A stretch of 64,000 bases of DNA from Phycisphaerae bacterium (lineage in GTDB: Bacteria > Planctomycetota > Phycisphaerae > Tepidisphaerales > Tepidisphaeraceae). A model generated the notes under the pieces. The model saw nothing but the letters and a program-made list of their open reading frames with translations, ran no database searches and had not been told where the DNA came from. A program made the position numbers and the translations under genes. Positions within the stretch are counted from its first letter, which is position 1; the number at the start of each line of letters is the position of its first letter. The stretch is from positions 1 through 64,000 of the forward strand of contig JAUJNJ010000008.1 of NCBI GenBank assembly GCA_030448225.1, given 5' to 3'. Below are positions 7,910-16,151 of this stretch, piece after piece.

Positions 7910-9292
7910 ATGACGCGAAGCCGATCGATCATCACCGCGCTCGTCATCGCCGCGGCGGCGGTGGCGACGGCCGTCGTCGTCCTGCGACATCGGACGGAAG
8001 ACGTGGGCGAGCTGACCGCGCCGGCGCCGTCATTCGCGCGATTTCAGGCGGAGGCGGCGACGCAACCGGCGGACGCCGACAAGGCGGGCGGGCAACGAGC
8101 GAACGGGAAGCAGCCGGGCGAGCAGGAAGCGGTCGAGGAGGAACCGGACCGGCAGAACGCGTCGATCTTGCGGCGCGTCCCCCTCGGCACCTACCGGGGC
8201 CACACCGACGGCGTGCGGACGGCGGCCTACTCGCCGGACGGCACGCGCGTCGTCACCGCGAGCAACGACCGCACCGCCCGCATTTGGGACGCCGCAGACG
8301 GGCGCGAACTCCTGCGCCTCGAGGGGCACTCCGGCGGTTTGTACGACGCGGCGTTCTCGCCCGACGGCACGCGCGTCGCCACGGCGGCGAGCGACGGCGA
8401 GGCGTACGTCTGGGACGCGCGCACCGGCGACTTGATCGCGATGCTCGAGGACGGCTCGGCGGCGCCGGTCGGGTTCGTCGCGTTCACGCCGGACGGCTCG
8501 GCGATGACCGGCTCGTACGAGGGGCACGTCTGCTTCTGGGACGCGGCCACCGGCGAGGAGATCGGGCGGCACGTCGACGAGGACCGCGGCAACATGGTCC
8601 TGTGCGGGACGGTGTCGCCCGACGGCGCGCGGGCCGTCACCGGCGGCAGCAACGGCTCGGTCGTGGTGTGGGACCTGATCGCCCGCCGGCCGCTGCGGCG
8701 GCACGCGCTCTACCCGCTGCCGCCCGACCCGCCCGACCCGGCGGCGCCGCCGGAGACGCCGGCCGTCGCGGGCACGCGGAACCGGGTCGACATCCACGGC
8801 GTCGCGGTCACCGGCGACGGGTCATCGATCTTCGCCGCGATGGGCAAGGGGCGCGTCGACCGGTGGGACGCGGAAACCGGCCGGCACCTCGCCCGCGTGC
8901 CGAGGCTCCGCAACGCCGCGGCCGTCGCCGTGCACCCGACGCGCCCGATCCTGGCGGTCGCCAACGGGGGCACGGCTCGACTGTTCCAATTCGATGATGC
9001 CGGCGCGGACGGCGAGGCCGATCGCGACACGGACGCCGACGGCGGCTTCGCCGACGTCGCAAAGCTTCCGTTCGGCTACTACGCGCACTGGCTCGCGTTC
9101 CGCCGCGACGGCGAAAAGCTCCTCGGCACGCAGGGCGGCATGAACAACCCGGCGTTCCCGGGCAAGTGGCAGCCGGCGCTGCGGTCGGAGGTGTACGAGT
9201 GGGACGTGCCCCCGGCCGGGCCGCGCGCCACGACCGCCCCAGCCTCGGCCCCTACCGCAACATTGCCGGCCGCCCCGCACGATCGTCGGTGA
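7910..9292 (+). CDS. Membrane-anchored WD40 beta-propeller protein
   Basis: A 460-residue protein. Residues 1-27 are a signal anchor (ITALVIAAAAVATAVVVL), followed by a charged linker to about residue 85 and WD40 repeats, each with a GH...SPDGT...D.TARIWDAADG pattern (GHTDGVRTAAYSPDGTRVV, GHSGGLYDAAFSPDGTRVA). Likely outside the cytoplasm as a binding scaffold; no enzyme residues are visible. It shares the bidirectional promoter with the helical-repeat gene, so the two may act together. Confidence 0.85.
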   Translation: MTRSRSIITALVIAAAAVATAVVVLRHRTEDVGELTAPAPSFARFQAEAATQPADADKAGGQRANGKQPGEQEAVEEEPDRQNASILRRVPLGTYRGHTDGVRTAAYSPDGTRVVTASNDRTARIWDAADGRELLRLEGHSGGLYDAAFSPDGTRVATAASDGEAYVWDARTGDLIAMLEDGSAAPVGFVAFTPDGSAMTGSYEGHVCFWDAATGEEIGRHVDEDRGNMVLCGTVSPDGARAVTGGSNGSVVVWDLIARRPLRRHALYPLPPDPPDPAAPPETPAVAGTRNRVDIHGVAVTGDGSSIFAAMGKGRVDRWDAETGRHLARVPRLRNAAAVAVHPTRPILAVANGGTARLFQFDDAGADGEADRDTDADGGFADVAKLPFGYYAHWLAFRRDGEKLLGTQGGMNNPAFPGKWQPALRSEVYEWDVPPAGPRATTAPASAPTATLPAAPHDRR

Positions 9293-9304
9293 CACGCGAG
9301 ACGT

Positions 9305-9352
9305 GTCTGACGATAGTTTCAGACGCAATTAACGGGTCTGGCGTCGACCCGT
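9305..9352. terminator. Twin hairpins between convergent genes
   Basis: GTCTGA...TCAGAC (9305-9323) and ACGGGTC...GACCCGT (9332-9352) lie one after the other between the WD40 gene and the convergent halogenase-like gene. They could end transcription from either side, though there is no long T-run. Confidence 0.4.
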
Positions 9353-9463
9353 GACGTCCGGTCATGCGCGTCGGCCGCGTAATGCGGTGCCCGAATCGGA
9401 TGATCGCCACGTCGATCCGGGCAGGGACACCGTACGAGCGAGATCATCTGCTACCCCCCGCCA

Positions 9464-10990
9464 TCACCCCTGGGCGGCCGGGGCTTCGGAACTCCACTGC
9501 CAGCCGGGGTGGCGGACGTAGGCGAGGGCTTCGGCGACGCCCATGCCGGTGTCGGCCTCGGCGGCGATCTGGGCGTGGTGCTGCCGCCAGCGCTGCAGTT
9601 CGGTCTCGGTCGGGCGGTGGCGGCCCTCGTAGGGCACGCGGTTGCCGACGAGCATCACGAGGTAGCCGTCGATCCCGAAGTCGTTCTCGACCGTGCCGCG
9701 CAGGTGGTAGCGGCCGAAGCCGGTCGGGCCGTTCTCGTCGTAGAACTTCAGCAGCGGTTGCAGGTCGTTCACGTTCGTGTCGTTGCGGCAGTGCCGCCAG
9801 AACGGCGTGTCGAGCCGCGTGTTGAGCTTGTAGTGGATCGCCAGGAAGTCGCGCGTGTTGTCCCAGCTCGTGGCGAACAGGTGGTTGTACAGGTCGCGGA
9901 TCGTCTGCGTCGGCGCGTACCCGCAGTGCTGGAGCATGTCGACCAGCCCCTGCGACTGGCTGCACGCGATCATCAGCGCGGTCGCCTCGAGCGGCTCGAC
10001 GAAGCCGGCCGAGTTGCCGATCGCGCAGACGTTGTCGACCCACAGCCGGCGGTAGCGCCCGGAGCGGAACTTCACGACGCGGCCGTCCTTGGCGGCCCTA
10101 GGGTTCTTGCGGACGAACTCGGCGCGGGCGTCGTCGTCGGAGATGGCGGCCGAGGAGTAGACGTAGCCGCGGTTGATGAAGTGCTCGTGCTCGATCTGCC
10201 ACGCCCAGCCGGCGTCCATCGTCTCGGCGACGGTGTAGGGCAGGATCGGCTCGTCGGTCCGCTCCCACCCGCCGATGACCGCGCGGTCGCAGAACAGGGC
10301 GTCGGCGTAGCTGACGTACGGCTCCTCGAGCGCGCGGCCGAGCAGTTCGCTGCGGAACCCGCTGGCGTCGACGAAGAAGTCGGCGTCGACCCGCCGGTTG
10401 TCGTCGAGCACGACCGCCTCGACGCCCGCCGGCCCGCGGACGGCGCCGGCGACCTTGCCCTCGATGAACTCGATGCCGAGGTCGCGTGCGACGACCTCGA
10501 GGAACGACACGAGCTTGTGGTTCTCGATGTGGAACGCGTGCCACGGCTGCACGTCGGGCGCGCCGTTGGGCTGGCGGGCGAAGACCTTGTTGCGCTCCAT
10601 GAGGGCGGCGGGCAGGTTGGTCGGCGGGAGGTCCTCGTCGCAGTAGTACCCGTTGGCCCGCGGCAGGTCGTTCCACTGGAGGTCGAGCTGCGTGCCGAAC
10701 GCGTAGTAAAAATGCTGGCGCGGGCCCCAGAGGAACTTGATGCCGAGCTTCCACGTCGGCTGGGCGGCCTTGTAGAAGACCGAACGGCGGATGCCGAGGT
10801 ATTCGAACAGGTGCTTGGGGAAGTTCGGCGTCGTCCCCTCGCCGACGCCGATCACGCCGATGTCGGAGCTGCGCAGCACGCGGACGGTCAGGTGCGGGCA
10901 CTTGCGCTTCAGCGAGATCGCCGCGAGAAGCCCGGCGCTGCCGGCGCCGAGCACGAGGACGTTCCTGATCGGGTTTTGGGGTGTGTTCAT
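9464..10990 (-). CDS. FAD-dependent tryptophan-halogenase-like protein
   Basis: A 508-residue flavoprotein of the tryptophan 7-halogenase family. The FAD-binding GAGSAG lies near the N-terminus (residues 15-20), followed by the family segment GVGEGTTPN and a C-terminal part with AIGNSAGFVEPLEATAL. The WxWxIP halogenase motif appears as WAWQIE, so the proline is replaced by glutamate. Known members chlorinate or brominate aromatic rings using reduced flavin; many environmental homologues have unknown substrates. No flavin reductase or biosynthetic genes are adjacent, so the substrate cannot be inferred. Confidence 0.85.
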   Translation of the reverse strand: MNTPQNPIRNVLVLGAGSAGLLAAISLKRKCPHLTVRVLRSSDIGVIGVGEGTTPNFPKHLFEYLGIRRSVFYKAAQPTWKLGIKFLWGPRQHFYYAFGTQLDLQWNDLPRANGYYCDEDLPPTNLPAALMERNKVFARQPNGAPDVQPWHAFHIENHKLVSFLEVVARDLGIEFIEGKVAGAVRGPAGVEAVVLDDNRRVDADFFVDASGFRSELLGRALEEPYVSYADALFCDRAVIGGWERTDEPILPYTVAETMDAGWAWQIEHEHFINRGYVYSSAAISDDDARAEFVRKNPRAAKDGRVVKFRSGRYRRLWVDNVCAIGNSAGFVEPLEATALMIACSQSQGLVDMLQHCGYAPTQTIRDLYNHLFATSWDNTRDFLAIHYKLNTRLDTPFWRHCRNDTNVNDLQPLLKFYDENGPTGFGRYHLRGTVENDFGIDGYLVMLVGNRVPYEGRHRPTETELQRWRQHHAQIAAEADTGMGVAEALAYVRHPGWQWSSEAPAAQG

Positions 10991-11247
10991 CTTCGATTCG
11001 CGAAACGGGGCCGAAGTGTTACGGGCACGATTGGACCACGTTAATAATACGACGCGGATGCGATGCGTGCGACGGGAGTCGAGCAGGGGAACGATCCGCC
11101 GTTGTCCCCGCGCCCGGTTGTAGAAAAAACCGGGCGGGGTCCGATAATGACCGAAGACGGGCGCTCGCCGGGAGAGGGTCGTCCGCGCCGGGAGGGCGCG
11201 GCGGCGGTTCGCCGGGGCGTCGTCGGCGGCAGGGAGGCCGCTCGGCC

Positions 11248-12303
11248 GTGGCAGACGTACTGGACCAATCCGAGGTGGACGCCCTGCTCGCCGCGGTCGA
11301 CACCGGCCAGATGGGCCGCGGCGGCGCCGCCGGCGGCGAATCGGGCGCGGGCGTGTTCGGCGGCGGCGGCCCGGCGCAGGCCGACGTGCAGACGTACGAC
11401 TTCAAGCGCCCCGAGCGCGTGTCGAAGGACCAGATGCGGGCGCTGGAAGCCCTGCACGAGGGGTTCGGCCGCAATCTGGGCGCGGCGCTGTCCGGCTACC
11501 TCCGCACCATCATCGAGGTGTCGGTCGCGCACATCGAACAGCTCACGTACAGCGAGTTCATCCACTCGCTGCCGAACCCGACCTGCTTCAACCTGCTCAA
11601 GGCCGAACAACTCGACGGCCAGCTCTGCCTCGAAATCAGCCCGCTCATCATCTACCCCGTCCTCGACCGCCTGCTCGGCGGCTCCAACGCCGACCTGTTC
11701 ATCCCGCAGCGGCCGCTGACGCAGATCGAGCAGCGGCTCGTGCAGCGCATCACCGACCGGGCGACCCACCACCTGTCCGAGGCGTGGAGCAACCTGACGC
11801 CGGTGAACTTCAAGGTCGAGGACTTCGAGTCCAACCCGCAGCTCGTCCAGATCGTGCCGCCGAACGAGACGGTGGTCGTCGTCGGCTTCGAGCTGAAGAT
11901 GGGCAACCGCGCCGGCACGATGAGCCTCTGCATCCCGTACAACGTGATCGAGCCGATCATGGGCGTGCTGGCGGCGCAGAACTGGTTCAGCTACCAGCGC
12001 AAGGGCGGGCAGGAGGACCACGTCCGCAAGCTCACCCGCAGCGTGCACAACGCGCCGGTCGAGATGCGGGCGTTCCTCGCGCAGACGACGATCAGCGTGA
12101 GCGAGCTGATGTCGCTGGCAGTCGGCGACGTGATCACGACCGACAAGGGGTGCGAGCGCGACGTGCTGATCCAGGTCGAGGGGAAGGACAAGTTCGTCGG
12201 CAAGATCGGCCAGTTCCGCGGCGCGCGGGCCGTGCGCGTCACGCGCATCTGCCAGACGCAGATGGAGACGACGAAGGACGCGGCGCGGGAGGGACGTTCA
12301 TGA
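11248..12303 (+). CDS. fliM: Flagellar motor switch protein FliM
   Basis: Cytoplasmic C-ring protein that binds phosphorylated CheY and switches rotation. The 351 residues begin VADVLDQSEVDALL, matching the N-terminal CheY-binding motif, then a Gly/Ala linker, the middle domain (RVSKDQMRALEALHEGFGRN, GYLRTIIEV, NPTCFNLL) and the C-terminal SpoA-type domain (SVSELMSLAVGDVI). The GTG start is chosen for this motif and for AGGGAGG at 11231-11237. Its TGA overlaps the next ATG. No other C-ring gene is nearby. Confidence 0.94.
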   Translation: MADVLDQSEVDALLAAVDTGQMGRGGAAGGESGAGVFGGGGPAQADVQTYDFKRPERVSKDQMRALEALHEGFGRNLGAALSGYLRTIIEVSVAHIEQLTYSEFIHSLPNPTCFNLLKAEQLDGQLCLEISPLIIYPVLDRLLGGSNADLFIPQRPLTQIEQRLVQRITDRATHHLSEAWSNLTPVNFKVEDFESNPQLVQIVPPNETVVVVGFELKMGNRAGTMSLCIPYNVIEPIMGVLAAQNWFSYQRKGGQEDHVRKLTRSVHNAPVEMRAFLAQTTISVSELMSLAVGDVITTDKGCERDVLIQVEGKDKFVGKIGQFRGARAVRVTRICQTQMETTKDAAREGRS

Positions 12304-13106
12304 GCCGTGCCGCTGGCGCCGGATCGGGCGCGTCGGCCGCGGCGGTGACGGCCCCCGCCGCCGCCTTCGACGACGGCGACGACGACGGGCTGATCCTCAA
12401 CTACCTCGAGCACTCCCACCGGCCGCTGACGAGCCTCGTGTTCGTCCTGCCGATGATCGTGATCTACGAGTTCTCGACCAACGCCTGGGGCGGGATCCTC
12501 GGCGACCGCGCCCCCGCGCCGATCATCGCCTTCACCCTGATGCAGCAGTTCTTCGGCCTGTTCGGCGCCACCGGCCGCTACCTCCCCGCCGCCGCCGTCT
12601 TCGGGATGCTGCTGGGGTGGCACGTCTCGAAGAAGTACGAATGGCGGGTGCGAATCCCCTACCTGTTCGGTATGGCTTTCGAAAGCCTCGTGCTGTCGGT
12701 CCCGCTGATTGCCTTGGGGTCGCTGCTCGATTTCGCGCTCTCCGGCCGCCTGCTGGCGGGGTTGTCGACGAACGAGCCGGCGCACGACCTTGTCGCAATT
12801 TGCCTCGGGGCAGGGCTTTACGAAGAGCTCGTCTTCCGGCTGCTGCTGATGTCGGTGCTGAGCCTGATCGTCCGGGACACGCTCGGGGTGGGGGCGAAAC
12901 GGAGCAATCTATTGGTGGTGGTGACGGCGGCGGTTCTGTTCGCCGGGTACCATTACTTGGGGGCGGAGCAGTTCCACATGCGGACGTTTGTCTTCCGCAC
13001 CATCGCCGGCGTCTATTTTGGGGCACTTTTCTCGGTCCGTGGGTTCGGAGTAACCGCCGGTAGTCATGCCGCTTACGATTTGCTGTACGCGTTCCGCGTC
13101 CTGTAA
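12300..13106 (+). CDS. CPBP-family intramembrane metalloprotease
   Basis: A 268-residue multi-pass protein of the CAAX protease and bacteriocin-processing (CPBP/Abi) family. Motif 1 is YEELVFR (Glu175, Glu176, Arg180), motif 2 is FAGYH and the last conserved histidine is in GSHAAYD. About seven hydrophobic segments surround them. The ATG overlaps the fliM stop (ATGA), which implies translational coupling; GGGAGGG precedes it. The substrate is unknown. Pairing with fliM is not a standard flagellar arrangement. Confidence 0.88.
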   Translation: MSRAAGAGSGASAAAVTAPAAAFDDGDDDGLILNYLEHSHRPLTSLVFVLPMIVIYEFSTNAWGGILGDRAPAPIIAFTLMQQFFGLFGATGRYLPAAAVFGMLLGWHVSKKYEWRVRIPYLFGMAFESLVLSVPLIALGSLLDFALSGRLLAGLSTNEPAHDLVAICLGAGLYEELVFRLLLMSVLSLIVRDTLGVGAKRSNLLVVVTAAVLFAGYHYLGAEQFHMRTFVFRTIAGVYFGALFSVRGFGVTAGSHAAYDLLYAFRVL

Positions 13107-13143
13107 CAGCAAATTATTTTCTGTCCATTGGGATAGGGTTTTC

Positions 13144-13149
13144 TATAAT
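13144..13149 (+). promoter_or_regulatory. Perfect -10 box TATAAT
   Basis: TATAAT sits in an AT-rich patch (TTTTCTATAATCC) 38 bases after the CPBP stop. No recognisable -35 is present at the usual distance. It would start a transcript near 13156, some 197 bases before the next ATG. Confidence 0.6.
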
Positions 13150-13155
13150 CCCCCG

Positions 13156-13350
13156 GAACTGATGGCTCGCATGGTGCGGGCCGGCAATGAACCTGTCGGC
13201 GGTTTGGTAGCTCACCATGGATGGTGGAGCTCCCCCTCTTCCGTGGCTTGACCATGAGGGGGAACCTGACCGGTTCGCCGGGGAAGCAGCCAGCTTCTGT
13301 TCTTTAATTCACCAACCGAATTCCGCCCATCGGGATTCTAGAAAGAGCAC
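13156..13350 (+). ncRNA. Structured leader or small RNA, family unknown
   Basis: The transcript predicted from the TATAAT folds into a series of stems: AGCTCACC with GGTGGAGCT (about 13210-13233), CCCCCTC (near 13234) with GAGGGGG (near 13258), CCGG-TTCG-CCGG (about 13270-13281) and GAAGC with GCTTC (about 13284-13298). GAACCTG occurs twice. No open frame of note lies inside. It could be a cis-regulatory leader of the following gene or a free RNA such as a 6S-type molecule. It contains GGAAGCAGCC, as in signal-recognition-particle RNA, but the rest does not fit that fold. Confidence 0.45.
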
Positions 13351-13352
13351 GG

Positions 13353-13916
13353 ATGCCCATGAGCAACCGAACCAAACAACGGCGCAGTGGCGGGCTATCG
13401 CTCCTCCTTTACCATCGTGCCCTTCACCCCGAACTCTTCAACATCCTCGGCAGCGAGCAGGTCACCCGCCGCGCGTACGAGGCGGACGTCTGGCTCGTCG
13501 AGGGCGGGCACGTCATCAGTCTCTCCGCCGGCAAGAACACGCTGACGGAAGTGATCCTGATGAACCACGACGGCTCGCTCAACGACCGGAACCTGATCCA
13601 GTCGATCCCCTGCCGCGGCGAGAAGTACCACGAGATGACCCACGCGGGCAACATCAAGTACATGATCAGCACGCAGGAAGAGCAGCTCACCCCCACACTC
13701 TACGACGCGACCCGCCACGAGATCGTCACCTACGCCGCCAAGCGCGAGCTGATGACCTCGGAGGTCCCCGCCACCGCCGACGGCGGCGGCTTCCTGGGGG
13801 TGCTCGACATCGAGCGCCGCAGCCACGAACTGCTCGTCCAGAGCTTCCACCTCTTCGACGACACTCAGATGGTCATCAAGACCCAGTCGATCATCGAAGT
13901 CACGAAGAACGGCTGA
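13353..13916 (+). CDS. Conserved-looking hypothetical protein
   Basis: A soluble 187-residue protein with no signal peptide or membrane segment and no motif I recognise. The N-terminus (SNRTKQRRSGGLSLLLYHRA) is basic, the rest mixed alpha/beta with many charged residues. Two ATGs are possible (13353 and 13359); AGAAAGAGC just upstream suits either. The long structured leader ahead suggests post-transcriptional control. It is followed by a strong hairpin terminator, so it is a single-gene unit. Confidence 0.7.
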   Translation: MPMSNRTKQRRSGGLSLLLYHRALHPELFNILGSEQVTRRAYEADVWLVEGGHVISLSAGKNTLTEVILMNHDGSLNDRNLIQSIPCRGEKYHEMTHAGNIKYMISTQEEQLTPTLYDATRHEIVTYAAKRELMTSEVPATADGGGFLGVLDIERRSHELLVQSFHLFDDTQMVIKTQSIIEVTKNG

Positions 13917-13943
13917 CCGACCTGGCATCGAACGCAACACCAG

Positions 13944-13971
13944 AACGCCCGGACCGCAAGGTCCGGGCGTT
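13944..13971. terminator. Hairpin terminator after the 187-residue ORF
   Basis: A 12-bp perfect stem, AACGCCCGGACC (13944-13955) with GGTCCGGGCGTT (13960-13971), is closed by a GCAA tetraloop and followed by CTTCGTT. The stability is high; the T-run is short. Confidence 0.75.
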
Positions 13972-14013
13972 CTTCGTTGGTAGCTTCGCAACGTCGCGAA
14001 CTCGTATCTGCTC

Positions 14014-14160
14014 CCGTTTAGCGGCCTCGCTTGCGAGGCGCTTCCGCGCGCGCCGCGGGTACCAGTCGTCGAACCCGTGGAACCCGGTTCCGATGTTCCA
14101 GAGCGCCGTCGCTCCGCAGCACGCAGAGAACCCGCTCGCAAGCGAGCCCGCTGAACGGGC
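14014..14160. repeat. Pair of GCTCGC palindromes
   Basis: GTTTAGCGGCCTCGC with GCGAGGCGC (14014-14040) and CCCGCTCGC with GCGAGCCCGCTGAACGGG (14131-14160) are two members of the same palindrome family facing each other across about 90 bases. The sequence between them holds no gene that I can support. Confidence 0.6.
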
Positions 14161-14185
14161 ACGGTAAGTCGCAACCCCCTGCCCC

Positions 14186-14758
14186 TCACACCGCGTCTTC
14201 GGTCGTCGGCGCGGGCGCGGTTTCCTCGGGCGGCAGCAGTTTCGCTTCGAGCTGTTTCAGGATCGACTGGATCGGCTTCATCTCGTAGACGAAGTCGTCG
14301 AGGCGGACACGCCCGGGGCGGCCGGCGGGGGTCTGGTAGTCGAGGTAGGCGATCCCCTTGCGGTCCCAGTCGGTCTTGTCGATCTGCCGGACGGCGTCGA
14401 GCGGGACGTCGCCGTGGCCGGGCGCGTGGAGCACGTCGCCCCGGAGGCGAATCGTGCCGCGGGAGTTGTAGAGCGTCCACGCGAGCAGCGCGAGCCCCAG
14501 CGGCGGCAGCGTGAAGGCGAGGATCTTCTGGATCGTGATGTCGAGGTCCGAGTGCGGCATCTTCGCCGCGCCGAGCTGCGCGGCCTTGGCGTTGTCCGCC
14601 GGGTAGCCCACCCAGCCGTCGTAGGCGAACCACAGGCCGGCGCCGACCATCAGGAGGATCAGGATGTAACGCCTCACGCGGTACTCGGTCGAGCCCCGGG
14701 CCGTGATCTCGTCGGCGTCGTGCGGCGCGGCGGCGGTGGCGTCGGGTGCGGTGGTCAT
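14186..14758 (-). CDS. Two-helix membrane protein, unknown function
   Basis: A 190-residue protein: a short cytoplasmic start, a helix near residues 30-46 (ILILLMVGAGLWFAY), an intervening loop, a second helix near 80-95 (LAFTLPPLGLALLAWTLY), then a soluble domain rich in Asp and Arg (DVPLDAVRQIDKTDWDRKG). The C-terminal domain resembles PH-like membrane-associated folds, but this is only an impression. Its ATG overlaps the stop of the 89-residue gene upstream (ATGA), so the two are coupled. Confidence 0.7.
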   Translation of the reverse strand: MTTAPDATAAAPHDADEITARGSTEYRVRRYILILLMVGAGLWFAYDGWVGYPADNAKAAQLGAAKMPHSDLDITIQKILAFTLPPLGLALLAWTLYNSRGTIRLRGDVLHAPGHGDVPLDAVRQIDKTDWDRKGIAYLDYQTPAGRPGRVRLDDFVYEMKPIQSILKQLEAKLLPPEETAPAPTTEDAV

Positions 14759-15024
14759 GGGGAGGTGTCTTCCGCTTCGCCTGGGGCGGCCGGGCCGGGC
14801 GGGCACCCGAGACGAAGTCGCTCGAGCAGCGCCCCCGCCGCCGCCGCCGCCTCGTCGAGGGCGATGAGCCCTTCGGCCGCGGTGGATGCGTCGGCGGTGG
14901 CGGCGTAAGCGTCGAGCGAACGCCGGTGATCGGTCAACTCGCGGGCGAGGCGTTCGGCCCGCTGCCGCGCGCGGTCCAGCACGCCGGCGGCGTCCATCGG
15001 AATGTCGGTCGGTGCGCCGGTCAT
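14755..15024 (-). CDS. Small Ala-rich helical protein
   Basis: An 89-residue soluble protein, almost entirely predicted helix (VLDRARQRAERLARELTDHR, ALDEAAAAAGALLERL), perhaps forming a coiled coil. It overlaps the following membrane-protein gene by four bases, suggesting a two-gene operon and a possible partner role. No family recognised. Confidence 0.6.
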   Translation of the reverse strand: MTGAPTDIPMDAAGVLDRARQRAERLARELTDHRRSLDAYAATADASTAAEGLIALDEAAAAAGALLERLRLGCPPGPAAPGEAEDTSP

Positions 15025-15142
15025 CGCGAGGCGAATCGTACATCAGCCCCCGGCCGCACGCCAAGCGGCGCGGACGGGGGCTGATGGATGGAGGTTCGGA
15101 TGTCGGGCGCGGGAGCGGTTGCGACCGTTTCGGGCGGAAGAC

Positions 15143-15172
15143 AGCTAGCCCTTCGGGCTGGCGGCTAAAAGG
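15143..15172. repeat. Interspersed palindrome, CCCTTCGGG...GGCTAAAAGG family
   Basis: AGCCCTTCGGGCTGGCGGCTAAAAGG. Related copies are at 28348-28378 and, reversed, at 58491-58520. All lie between genes. Confidence 0.7.
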
Positions 15173-15221
15173 TTGGGTGGTCGGGGCGGTGGGTCTGCCC
15201 ACGCGACCCGATGCGGATCGG

Positions 15222-15971
15222 CTAGGACCGTGAGGCGATCGCGGAGGAGATCGGTCGCAAGACGCGGGGGATGATGTACGACTCGCACAGTTGCTCGGCG
15301 CGCTCGGCCATCTGCGTCATCAGGTTCTGCATCGGCTCGCGCGGGCGGTCGCCCCAGTAGCGGCGGAGGATGCAGTAGACGCTGATCACGTCGTCGCCGT
15401 AGTCGCCGGTGCGGACCTGGTAGCTGTTGGTGCGGGTGACCACGTCGATGCGGGCCTGGAGGCGGCAGTCGTCGCTGAGCGCGACGGTGACGGTCGGCTG
15501 GAAGTCGACCGCGCGCGCGCCGGGTTCTTCGGTGAGGCACGTCAGCGGGGACTCGGGCAGCAGGCTCTCGGCGATGATCTCGTCGTGGTTGCCGCCGAAC
15601 GCGAGGTCGAAGCCGAACAGCACGTCGAGGTAATCGATCTCGACGGGGCTGAGGCCGAGGTGGCACGGGGCCATCTCCAGCAGCAGGCCGTGGAGCTTGA
15701 GCGATTCCTCGATGCTCGACGGGTTCACGTGGCCGCTGGAGAGGCGCTTGGCCTCCATGCTGATCCAGCGGTAGGCGTGGCCGCCGCGGTCTTCTTCCAA
15801 GTTGTATTCGCCGTTGTCGTTCTTGCGGAAGCGCGTCATCGTGGGGTACGACTTCTGGACGCGTTCGAAGAAGTGGAGCAGCGTTTCGCGGTTGTGCGGC
15901 AGCGCGAGCTGCGAGCCGAGCCGCATGTTGACGTAGAAGTCCTCACAGAACGCTGCGTAAGGGTTGGACAT
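15222..15971 (-). CDS. Hypothetical cytoplasmic protein
   Basis: A 249-residue protein beginning MSNPYAAFCEDFYVNMRLGS. The sequence is well-ordered, balanced in charge and without membrane segments or a motif I recognise. GGGAGAG seven bases upstream on this strand supports the ATG at 15971 over an earlier in-frame ATG. It is divergent from holA. The codon pattern is that of a real gene, but its function is unknown. Confidence 0.75.
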   Translation of the reverse strand: MSNPYAAFCEDFYVNMRLGSQLALPHNRETLLHFFERVQKSYPTMTRFRKNDNGEYNLEEDRGGHAYRWISMEAKRLSSGHVNPSSIEESLKLHGLLLEMAPCHLGLSPVEIDYLDVLFGFDLAFGGNHDEIIAESLLPESPLTCLTEEPGARAVDFQPTVTVALSDDCRLQARIDVVTRTNSYQVRTGDYGDDVISVYCILRRYWGDRPREPMQNLMTQMAERAEQLCESYIIPRVLRPISSAIASRS

Positions 15972-16151
15972 ACACTCTCCCGATGCCCGGTAGCCGGCGG
16001 CCCACGCGAAGGCCTCATGCCTTCGAGTCATTGCTTAGTGGAATAGATCGGCCGACTCGCCCGATAAAATCGAGCCGATTTTCCTTCTACAACGAAGCTT
16101 CTTACCCGCCGGTTCGTTGACGTCAAGAACCCGTAACTTAAAACAGGTCGT

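Noticed and set aside
13270..13300. Signal-recognition-particle RNA
   Set aside because: GGAAGCAGCC matches the conserved apical part, but the 5' partner strand and the long closing helix do not fit the SRP fold.
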